Of a stretch of DNA of 64,000 nucleotides, positions 8,280 to 16,681 are shown piece by piece; position 1 is the first letter of the stretch, and the number at the start of each line of letters is the position of its first letter. The translations under genes were made by a program, and so were the position numbers. The notes beneath the pieces were generated by a model. It was not told where the DNA came from. It saw only the letters and a program-made list of their open reading frames with translations, and ran no database searches. Source of the DNA: Ferruginivarius sediminum (GTDB lineage Bacteria; Pseudomonadota; Alphaproteobacteria; Kiloniellales; Rhodovibrionaceae); assembly GCF_003344765.1 (NCBI RefSeq), contig NZ_QPMH01000013.1:1-64000 (forward strand), written 5' to 3'.

Positions 8280-9001
8280 GCCTCCCCCGGCTCCGCCTCA
8301 CGCTCGGCGAAGCTGTAGCCGACGCCGCGTACGGTTCGGATAAACGCAGGCTTCGCCGGGTCGCGCTCGATCTTCTGGCGCAGCTTGCCGACATGCACAT
8401 CGATCACCCGGTCGACGACGGCGGCGCCGTCGGCGTGCAGGCGGTCCAGCAATTCCTCGCGCGTGAAGACGCGGCCCGGCCGGCTCATCAGTGTCTTGAG
8501 GATGCTGAACTCCGACGGCGTCAACGCCACCGGCTTGCCATCGCGGGTCAGCCGGTATCGCTCGGCGTCCAACTCAAGCCCCTCGTGGCGCAGGACAGTG
8601 CCAGCATCCGCCGCCTCTCTGGGCGACGCGCGGCGCAGGATCGCCCGCACCCGCTCCACCAGCTCACGCGGGGAAAAGGGCTTCACGACGTAGTCGTCGG
8701 CGCCCAGCGTGAAACCGGCGACCCGATCCACCTCATCCTTCTGCGCCGTCAGGATAAGCAGCGGCACCTCGGAGAACCGTCGTAGTTCTCGGCAGACATC
8801 CCAGCCGTCCATCTCCGGCAACAGCAGATCCAGGATGACGAACCCAGGCTTGTACCGGCGCGCCAGGTCCAGCCCGCTGCGCCCGTCGTGCGCACTCAGC
8901 GTCTCGAAGCCCGCCTTGCGCAGATAGGTCTCGACCAGCGAGCAGATGTTGCGGTCGTCCTCGATAACGAGGACCAGACCGTTGGCTTTCGGCGACGGCA
9001 T
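8276..9001 (-). CDS. OmpR/PhoB-family response regulator
   Basis: The protein has about 241 residues. The receiver domain has the acidic pair in VIEDD and phospho-acceptor Asp58 in VILDLLLPEMDG, with the conserved Lys in YVVKPFSPRELVERV. A winged-helix DNA-binding domain follows (LTPSEFSILKTLMSRPGRVFTRE... ending RTVRGVGYSF). The start at 9001 (MPSPKANG) places the receiver right after the N terminus as usual; a 16-residue upstream extension is less likely. It is coupled to the kinase gene and lies downstream of dps, from which a terminator separates it. Confidence 0.93.
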   Translation of the reverse strand: MPSPKANGLVLVIEDDRNICSLVETYLRKAGFETLSAHDGRSGLDLARRYKPGFVILDLLLPEMDGWDVCRELRRFSEVPLLILTAQKDEVDRVAGFTLGADDYVVKPFSPRELVERVRAILRRASPREAADAGTVLRHEGLELDAERYRLTRDGKPVALTPSEFSILKTLMSRPGRVFTREELLDRLHADGAAVVDRVIDVHVGKLRQKIERDPAKPAFIRTVRGVGYSFAEREAEPGEA

Positions 9002-9072
9002 GGCAATCGCTGCAAGTGCCTCCAGGTCAGCATCACGCCAACGCTGCAAGGCGCACTCACTATCCGCAAGTA

Positions 9073-9103
9073 CAAAAAAGCCCGACCGTGGAAACGGTCG
9101 GGC
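9073..9103 (-). terminator. Rho-independent terminator of dps
   Basis: The 10-base perfect stem GCCCGACCGT/ACGGTCGGGC has a 4-base loop and is followed, on the minus strand, by a run of six T. It lies about 30 bases beyond the dps stop and before the response regulator start. Confidence 0.9.
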
Positions 9104-9132
9104 CTTTGCGAACCATCAGCGATGCTGCGCTA

Positions 9133-9603
9133 TCAGCTCAGATGCGCGCGGAGCATCCAGGCGTTCTTTTCGTGGACCTGCATGCGGTCCGCCATGATGT
9201 GGTCGGTCACGGGGTCATCGGCCTCGTGGGCGAGCTTTATCACCTGACGGCAGGTGCCGACCACCGTCTCCTGGTCCTCGGCAAGCTGGCGAACCATCTG
9301 CTGCCAGTCCGGATGGCCGGTGTCCTCGCGCACGGCGGCCAGCTTTCCGAACTCGGTGTAGCTGGCCGGCGCCCGGTGGCCCAGAGTACGGATGCGCTCG
9401 GCGATCTCGTCGACCGCCTCGGCCAGGTCCTTGTACTGATCCTCGAACAGGTTATGCAGCGCCTGGAAGTTCGGGCCTTCGACATTCCAGTGATAGTTGT
9501 GCGTCTTGAGATAGAGGGTATAGCTGTCGGCCAGCACGCGCGACAGCCCGTCGGCGAGTTTCTTGCGGTCCTCGGCGCTTAGTCCCGTATTCACCTGGCT
9601 CAT
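9133..9603 (-). CDS. dps: Dps-family ferritin-like DNA-protection protein
   Basis: The 156-residue protein is the usual length for Dps, a dodecamer that oxidises Fe2+ with H2O2 and stores iron while shielding DNA. The ferroxidase signature is present in YLKTHNYHWNVEGPNFQ and LHNLFEDQY (His and acidic ligands at the inter-subunit site). The late segment QVHEKNAWMLRAHL is typical of the family. A terminator follows and an Irr-like palindrome sits about 92 bases upstream, suggesting iron/haem-responsive control. Confidence 0.96.
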   Translation of the reverse strand: MSQVNTGLSAEDRKKLADGLSRVLADSYTLYLKTHNYHWNVEGPNFQALHNLFEDQYKDLAEAVDEIAERIRTLGHRAPASYTEFGKLAAVREDTGHPDWQQMVRQLAEDQETVVGTCRQVIKLAHEADDPVTDHIMADRMQVHEKNAWMLRAHLS

Positions 9604-9694
9604 GTCGGTCGCCCTCCTTCCTTGTCAGTTCGGTCTGGGTTCCTGCGTTTCGGATCTTCCGGGCGGCACGGGATGATTCCCTTGGTCGCCCTTC

Positions 9695-9710
9695 TTTAGA
9701 ATAATTCTAA
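9695..9710. promoter_or_regulatory. Irr (ICE)-like operator upstream of dps
   Basis: TTTAGAATAATTCTAA contains the perfect palindrome TTAGAATAATTCTAA (9696-9710). It matches the iron-control element recognised by the alphaproteobacterial Fur-family regulator Irr (TTTAGAA-N3-TTCTAAA type), and also resembles PerR-type boxes. It lies in the divergent region between dps and the VOC gene, about 92 bases from the dps start. Confidence 0.65.
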
Positions 9711-9867
9711 CTAGCTGATGATATAGGGTCCGCGCGGCACCTTTGCAAGGCTATGAATGTGACATGCCGGCTTTCGGCATCACACCCAAAGACATAGGCT
9801 TGCAAGGCGTGATGAAAACGTTGGCTGTTCAAACACCGTTGCATGGAAACAGGAGACAAGGGCGGCG

Positions 9868-10329
9868 ATGACTGAACGCGCGATACAGGTTCGGGCGCTG
9901 GGCGAAATCGCGATCCGCGCGCGCGACATGCAGGCGATGGAAGCCTTCTACCGCGATGCCCTGGAACTTCGCGTCCTGCGCAGGTTCGGCGACGGGCTGG
10001 TGTTCTTCGATCTGGGCGAGAGCCATGCTGGCCACACCGCCGTCCTCGCCCTTTTCGATGCGCAGGCGCAGCCGCTGGATGACCTTCGCGACACCCGGAC
10101 CGAGCCTGACGTCAGAACCAGCACGCTGCATCACATCGCATTGACGGTCGATGCGGATGGCCTCGACGCCGCCCAGGAGGTGCTGGCTGCCCGAGGCGTG
10201 AAGGCGCGCCAGCAAGTCTTCGCCTGGGCGGGCTGGCGTTCCCTTTTTATGGAAGACCCAGAGGGCAACGTGGTCGAGTTGGTGAGCCGCGACCCGGCGC
10301 TCACCCCCGAGGATCCCGGTATGTCTTGA
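9868..10329 (+). CDS. VOC-family (glyoxalase/bleomycin-resistance fold) protein
   Basis: The 153-residue protein has one vicinal-oxygen-chelate domain. Visible features are the first strand LGEIAIRARDMQAMEAFYRDALE, the middle metal-ligand region STLHHIALTVD, and the C-terminal FMEDPEGNVVELV, whose Glu is the usual third metal ligand. The family covers lyases, dioxygenases and resistance proteins, so the substrate is not predictable. It is transcribed divergently from dps and converges with the EF-G-like gene 9 bases away. Confidence 0.85.
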   Translation: MTERAIQVRALGEIAIRARDMQAMEAFYRDALELRVLRRFGDGLVFFDLGESHAGHTAVLALFDAQAQPLDDLRDTRTEPDVRTSTLHHIALTVDADGLDAAQEVLAARGVKARQQVFAWAGWRSLFMEDPEGNVVELVSRDPALTPEDPGMS

Positions 10330-10338
10330 TATCCCGCC

Positions 10339-12387
10339 TTATTGCGCCGCGTCCTGGCGTTCCTGGATGACCCGGTCGGCCAACTTGCCGGACAACTCGT
10401 TCAGATGGTCGAAGGTCTTCTCGAAGAAACCGACCCCGAGGGTGAGCGAGCGCAGCTCGACGATCAGGTCGGGCAGTTCGGACCCCGGCATGAACGCCTT
10501 CAACTCGTCCCAGCCCTGCCAGCCGGGCTTGGCCTCGAACCCAAGGATCTGCCCGCGCCGGCCCGAAACCAACCCATGGACCTTGTTCGTGTAGTCCTGC
10601 GGCACCGAGATCGTCACCTGGTATACCGGCTCCAACAGCACCGGCTCGCAGTCCGGCAGGGACTCGGTCATAGCAATGCGGCCAGCCGTCTTGAAGGCCT
10701 GGTCGCTGGAATCCACCGAGTGATGCTGGCCGTCGTAGAGATTGACCGACAGGTCGACCACCGGAAAGCCGAGCGGGCCGCGCTGCAACGCCTCCTTCAC
10801 GCCGTGCTCGACGGCCGGGATGAACTGCTTCGGCACCGCGCCACCGACAACGGAGTTCGTGAACTCGAAGCCCGCACCGCGCTCCTTCGGCTTGATCTCC
10901 ACATGTATATCGGCGAACTGGCCGTGGCCACCGGTCTGGCGCTTGAATCGGGCGTGATACTTGGTGGGCTTGCGGATCGTCTCCTTGTATGCCGTCATCG
11001 GGCGCTGCGTGGTGACGGCGACATTGTACTTGCTCTTCAGCCGCTCGACGGCCAGTTGCAGATGAATCTCGCCCTGACCCCATAGCTGCATCTGCCCGGT
11101 TGCCTCGTCATGGGCAAGCTGTAGCGAGGGATCCTCTTCCATCAGCTTGTGAATGGCCGTGGTCAACTTGACCTCGTCCTCGCGCTTCTCGGGCTGTACG
11201 GCGAAGGCGTAGACGGGCTCGGCCGGTTGCGGCCAGACGATATCCGGCGCTTCGACCTTGCCCTTGCCCGTGATCAGGTCGCCGGTCTGCAGGTCGTCGA
11301 TGCGTGCAAGGGCGACCAGTTCGCCCGCCTTGGCCTCGCCCACCTTCCGCTGGTCGCTGCCCATCAGGTGATAGATGCCCGACAGCCGGTGGCCGGCGAT
11401 GGTCATGCCGTCCTTGATGCTGCCCCGCCAGACGCGCGCGAGGCTGAGCTTGCCGGTATGTGCCTGATGGAAGGTCTTGGCGACAGTGGCGGCAAGGTCC
11501 TTCCCCGCCTCTCCGGCGGCATCGAGGACGCCCAGCCGCGCCGCCGTGCGCTCGGGCCCCGGCGTCTCGTGGCGCAGCGCCTTCCACAGCCGGGTGACGC
11601 CGTTGTCCTTGTCGGCCGAGCCCAGCAGCACGGGCACGATCAGATCCTGCTCAAGATCCTTGGTAAGCTGTCCATAGATCTCGTCGGGCGCGGGAATCAC
11701 GTCTTCCAGCAGCTTTTCCAGCAGCTCGTCGTCGAAATCGGCCAGGGATTCCAGCATTTCCTGCCGCGCCTCGCCCTCGCGGTCGCGGATGGTGTCCGGC
11801 ATCTTGATCAGTTCCGAGGGCTTGCCGTCCTGATAGCGATAGGCCCGCTCGCTGACGAGATCGACATAGCCCGTGACTGCCTCCCCGTCACGGATAGGCA
11901 CCTGCCGAAGCATCAGCGGGCGCGAGGAGACCGCCTGCAACGCCGCCATCATCTCCCGCGCCGAGGTGCCGGCCTTGTCCATCTTGTTGACGAACAGCAT
12001 GTGCGGGATCTGATAATCGTCGAGGAACTTGAACAGCGGCGCCAACGTCACGGCCTTGTCCGGCTCGGGCTCGGCGACGACGACGGCGACATCCGCCGCC
12101 ATCAGGCATGTGCGCGCGTCCTGCATCAACTCGACCGAGCCCGGGCAGTCAATCAGCGACCAGGCGTCGCCCAGAAAGGTGGCTTCGGCCACGTTGGGCT
12201 CCACCGACATCTGCCGCTCGCGGGCTTCGCGGCTGCTGTCGCCGACGGTGTTCTTCTGCGCGACCGTCCCCTGGCGGTCGATGGCGCCGGCCGTGTGCAG
12301 CATGGCTTCGAGAAGACTGGTCTTGCCGCTCGTATAGTTGCCGACGAGGACGGCGCAGCGTGGTGGTGCAGCCGGGGCATCGGTCAT
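10339..12387 (-). CDS. Elongation factor G-like translational GTPase (EF-G paralogue)
   Basis: The 682-residue protein has the domain order of EF-G: GTPase, domain II, then domains III-V with typical RGQILGFEAKPGWQGWDEL. G1 is GNYTSGKT (residues 16-23) and G4 is NKMDKA, but G3 reads LIDCPGSVE instead of the canonical DTPGH, so the catalytic His is absent. The sequence resembles the divergent EF-G-like group common in alphaproteobacteria rather than FusA. Its role is not established. The ATG at 12387 is preceded by GGGAGATAACGCC. No ribosomal protein or tuf gene is near, unlike a true fusA. Confidence 0.9.
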   Translation of the reverse strand: MTDAPAAPPRCAVLVGNYTSGKTSLLEAMLHTAGAIDRQGTVAQKNTVGDSSREARERQMSVEPNVAEATFLGDAWSLIDCPGSVELMQDARTCLMAADVAVVVAEPEPDKAVTLAPLFKFLDDYQIPHMLFVNKMDKAGTSAREMMAALQAVSSRPLMLRQVPIRDGEAVTGYVDLVSERAYRYQDGKPSELIKMPDTIRDREGEARQEMLESLADFDDELLEKLLEDVIPAPDEIYGQLTKDLEQDLIVPVLLGSADKDNGVTRLWKALRHETPGPERTAARLGVLDAAGEAGKDLAATVAKTFHQAHTGKLSLARVWRGSIKDGMTIAGHRLSGIYHLMGSDQRKVGEAKAGELVALARIDDLQTGDLITGKGKVEAPDIVWPQPAEPVYAFAVQPEKREDEVKLTTAIHKLMEEDPSLQLAHDEATGQMQLWGQGEIHLQLAVERLKSKYNVAVTTQRPMTAYKETIRKPTKYHARFKRQTGGHGQFADIHVEIKPKERGAGFEFTNSVVGGAVPKQFIPAVEHGVKEALQRGPLGFPVVDLSVNLYDGQHHSVDSSDQAFKTAGRIAMTESLPDCEPVLLEPVYQVTISVPQDYTNKVHGLVSGRRGQILGFEAKPGWQGWDELKAFMPGSELPDLIVELRSLTLGVGFFEKTFDHLNELSGKLADRVIQERQDAAQ

Positions 12388-12628
12388 GGCGTTATCTCCC
12401 TGTGGGTCGATGGAAACGGCGGCGGCGCGTGCCGGCGGGTTGGCTCCTCCGGGTATTGGACTTCGGAGAAAATGTTTCCAGACCCGCGCCCATCGGCGCA
12501 ACAGGAAAAGGTTGCTTGCCCAGACCGCTATGTCGCGGCGGGACAGATTCCGGCGCGCCTCCCGACATGCCGAGGCGGCCGAAGCAGCAGATTTCGAGGA
12601 TTCGATCGCAGCGCCTGGAACAGGCGCC

Positions 12629-12648
12629 GGATGGCTAGCTAGCCATCC
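12629..12648. repeat. 20-base perfect palindrome over the panE stop codon
   Basis: GGATGGCTAGCTAGCCATCC is a perfect palindrome with no loop. It spans the last codons and the TAG stop of panE on the minus strand. It could be a protein-binding site or chance; no T-run follows. Confidence 0.5.
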
Positions 12649-13556
12649 TTGTGCTGCGCCAGCGCGGCGTAGACCCGCTCGCTTTCGGGGGTGGCGATGC
12701 CATGCTGGCGGCCCAGGCGCACCACCGCGCCGGTGAGCCAGTCAAGCTCCAAGCGGTTGCCGCGTTCCAGGTCGTGCAGCATCGACGATTTCATCTCGTG
12801 CGGCAGGCCGTCGCTGAAGCTGAGCGTTTCGGCGGCGCGATCCGCCGGAAAGGCGACGCCCTCCGCGCGACCCACGGCCACCGCCTCCTCGATCAGCGCC
12901 TGGAATTGCGCGCGCTTGGCGGCATCCTCGCGGATCGGCCCGATGGGCTGGCGGTGATAGCAGGTGATACCCGCAAAGGGCGCCAGGAAGACGAACTTGG
13001 TCCAGATCGCCAGTTCGATATCGTCCGAGCACACGGCATCGAAGCCAGGCGCCGCCTGCGCCGCCGCGTCGAGTATTTGCAGGCGTTCGCTCTTGCGGCC
13101 GCCAAGCTCGCCATAGGTCAGGGAAGCCATCACCCCGGTGTGCTCGATGACGCCGGGCTCGCCGATGGTCGCCGCGATGTGGGCAACGCCGCCAAGAACC
13201 GGGCCATCGCCCAGGATCTCGCGCAGGATGCGCTCCTTATCGACGCCATTCTGGAAGGCGACAACACCGGTATCCGGCCCGACGGCCGGCCGGACGGCAC
13301 GCACCGCGGCCTCCAGGTCGCCCAGCTTGGTGCAGACGAAGACGAAATCGCAGACGCCCGCCGTCGCCGGATCGTCCGTAACGCTGGCCGGCCGGATCAG
13401 GGCGTCGCCGCGCTGTGACGTCACGCGCAGGCCGTTCGTCTCGATGGCATCCTTGTGACGGCCGCGCGCGACGAAGGTGACGTCATGACCTGCCTCGGCG
13501 AAGCGCGCCCCGAAATACCCGCCGACCCCGCCGGCACCCATGATCAGGAGTTTCAT
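12639..13556 (-). CDS. panE: 2-dehydropantoate 2-reductase (ketopantoate reductase)
   Basis: The 305-residue protein has the N-terminal NAD(P)-binding motif GAGGVGGYFG (residues 7-16) and the C-terminal helical domain of the PanE/ApbA family. These enzymes reduce ketopantoate to pantoate with NADPH for coenzyme A synthesis. The catalytic Lys lies in ELAIWTKFVFLAP, and FQNGVD is the substrate-loop motif. The family has many paralogues of unknown substrate, so the name is probable rather than certain. A palindrome covers the stop codon, and a REP pair lies upstream, between it and the aminotransferase gene. Confidence 0.85.
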   Translation of the reverse strand: MKLLIMGAGGVGGYFGARFAEAGHDVTFVARGRHKDAIETNGLRVTSQRGDALIRPASVTDDPATAGVCDFVFVCTKLGDLEAAVRAVRPAVGPDTGVVAFQNGVDKERILREILGDGPVLGGVAHIAATIGEPGVIEHTGVMASLTYGELGGRKSERLQILDAAAQAAPGFDAVCSDDIELAIWTKFVFLAPFAGITCYHRQPIGPIREDAAKRAQFQALIEEAVAVGRAEGVAFPADRAAETLSFSDGLPHEMKSSMLHDLERGNRLELDWLTGAVVRLGRQHGIATPESERVYAALAQHKDG

Positions 13557-13622
13557 CCCCGTTCACCTCGTCTCTGGTCTTTCTTGTCGCGTCATCCCCT
13601 CGGCTCCGCCAGCGGCCGCCCC

Positions 13623-13668
13623 CTCATCCTGTCCTTCTCCCCCGACACTGGGGGAGAAGGGACGACAA
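13623..13668. repeat. REP-like palindromic repeat, unit 3
   Basis: CTCATCCTGTCCTTCTCCCC begins this copy, followed by a GACACT centre and the mirror GGGGGAGAAGGGACGACAA. It is the same family as units 1 and 2 near the window start, with a few compensated changes in both arms that keep the stem. Confidence 0.75.
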
Positions 13669-13725
13669 ACGCGACAATACAGCTGCTCACCGCCTGAACG
13701 ACCCGAGTTCGAAGGCCAGCAACGA

Positions 13726-13770
13726 TTGTCGTTCCCTCTCCCCCGCGTCGGGGGAGAGGGACAGGGTGAG
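13726..13770. repeat. REP-like palindromic repeat, unit 4 (inverted)
   Basis: The reverse complement is nearly identical to unit 1 (CTCACCCTGTCCCTCTCCCC, GACGC centre). It is inverted relative to unit 3 with 57 bases between, so the pair repeats the layout seen at 104-237. Confidence 0.75.
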
Positions 13771-13819
13771 GAGGTTTCCCACAAGCTCCGCGGCTGCCGG
13801 GGCGCCTTGGACCCACCCC

Positions 13820-15040
<1,221 letters not shown>

Positions 15041-15088
15041 CTAGGATAGCGCAAGACATCTGGATCGTGACGCCGAACGATATTGAAG

Positions 15089-15128
15089 CCCGGCGGGAGT
15101 GTCCATACACCTGCGACCTCCCGCCGGG
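15089..15128 (-). terminator. Stem-loop after the AGCS symporter gene
   Basis: A perfect 11-base stem, CCCGGCGGGAG/CTCCCGCCGGG, has an 18-base loop. It lies about 30 bases beyond the symporter stop on the minus strand. No clean T-run follows, so termination is likely but unproven. Confidence 0.45.
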
Positions 15129-15159
15129 AAATCTTCGCCCACGCTCCTCCGCCGGCGTG

Positions 15160-16527
15160 CTACTCCGCCGGCGCGCGACTGCCGACCGCCTCGGTCATGT
15201 GGCTGCCGGTCAGGCGCACGATCATCGGGCTGAGCAGCAGCAGCGCGATCAGGTTCGGCACCGCCATGAAGGCGTTCAGCGTATCCGCCAGCAGCCAGAC
15301 GAAATCGAGTTCCGCGATGGCGCCGGCTGGCACGACGAGCGTCCACAGGATCCGGAAGGGAATCTCCGACTTCGCGCCCACCAGGTACTGCCAGCACTTC
15401 TCGCAATAGTAGGCCCAGCCGAGGATGGTGGTGAAGGCGAAGACGGCCAGCGAGACCGCCACCAGATAGCCGCCGACGCCGGGAATCGTCATCTCGAATG
15501 CGGCCGAGGTCAGGTTGGCCCCGCTCTCCCCGGTCATCCAGGCACCCGAGGTGATGATCGCCAGACCCGTCATCGTGCAGACGATGATGGTATCGATGAA
15601 AGTGCCGGTCATGCCGATCAGGCCCGAGCGCACCGGGTTCGTCGTCGTGCCCGCCGCTTGCGCGATGCCGGCGGTGCCCAGCCCCGCCTCGTTGGAGAAC
15701 ACGCCGCGCGCGACGCCGAACTGGATCGCCGCCCACACGGCCGCGCCGGCGAAACCGCCGGTCGCCGCCGTCGGGGTGAAGGCCTGCGCGAAGACGAGCC
15801 CGATGGCCGCGGGAATCTCGGCGATGTTGATGGCCAGCACAACGAGCGCGAACACGACGTAGGCCACGCACATCGTAGGCACCAGCGCCTCGGCCACCCG
15901 CCCGATGCGCTTGATGCCGCCCAGCACGACGAGGCCGACCAGCACCATCACGATGACGCCGGACACCCACTCGGGAATGCCGAACGAGGTTTCCAGCACA
16001 TCGGCGACGGCGTTCGACTGCACCGTGTTGCCAATACCGAAACCGGCGAGCCCGCCGAAGATGGCGAACGCCGCGCCCAGCCACATCCAGTTGCGGCCCA
16101 GGCCGTTCTTGATGGCGTACATCGGCCCGCCAACATGATCGCCTTTTTCGTCGACCTCTCGGTAATGGACGGACAGCAGCACCTCGGAATACTTGGTCGC
16201 CAGGCCCACCAACGCCGTGCACCACATCCAGAACAGCGCGCCCGGCCCGCCAAGCGCGATGGCGGTGGCAACACCCGCGATGTTGCCGGTGCCAACCGTC
16301 GCGGCCAGCGCGGTCATCAGCGCCGCGAAGGGACTGATCTCGCCCAACTCGTCGGGGCCCGACCGCCGCCCCTGCCACATCAGGCGGAACGACGCGCCGA
16401 CACTTATCAGCGGCATGAATCGCAGCCGCACCATCAGGTAAAGCCCGGTGCCGAGAATCAGCACCAGCATCGGCACGCCCCAAACGATCCCGTTGATGTC
16501 GGAAACCAGTGCGCGGATGGCGTCCAT
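15160..16527 (-). CDS. Sodium:alanine (AGCS-family) symporter
   Basis: About 455 residues with many hydrophobic segments. The family signatures are GMTGTFIDTIIVCTMTGLAI, GVARGVFSNEAGLGTAGIA and MWCTALVGLATKYSEVLLSVHYR. These proteins import alanine or glycine with Na+ across the inner membrane. The start at 16527 (MDAIRALV) has an AGGGGAGGA sequence upstream; a 16-residue longer frame lacks support. It lies between the aminotransferase and 5-oxoprolinase genes on the same strand, so a shared amino-acid role is possible. Confidence 0.93.
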   Translation of the reverse strand: MDAIRALVSDINGIVWGVPMLVLILGTGLYLMVRLRFMPLISVGASFRLMWQGRRSGPDELGEISPFAALMTALAATVGTGNIAGVATAIALGGPGALFWMWCTALVGLATKYSEVLLSVHYREVDEKGDHVGGPMYAIKNGLGRNWMWLGAAFAIFGGLAGFGIGNTVQSNAVADVLETSFGIPEWVSGVIVMVLVGLVVLGGIKRIGRVAEALVPTMCVAYVVFALVVLAINIAEIPAAIGLVFAQAFTPTAATGGFAGAAVWAAIQFGVARGVFSNEAGLGTAGIAQAAGTTTNPVRSGLIGMTGTFIDTIIVCTMTGLAIITSGAWMTGESGANLTSAAFEMTIPGVGGYLVAVSLAVFAFTTILGWAYYCEKCWQYLVGAKSEIPFRILWTLVVPAGAIAELDFVWLLADTLNAFMAVPNLIALLLLSPMIVRLTGSHMTEAVGSRAPAE

Positions 16528-16681
16528 GCCCGTTGTTCCTCCCCTGAACGCGGTTGATGCGGGGCGGCGCGCCATACCAAATCACAGCGCGCCCCCGTTG
16601 CAGTCCCGGAAGAGCTTACATCAGAAAATTTTAGTTTCGACAAGCCTCATACGGCGCCGGCGGAACGGCTGGGGGATGGAT

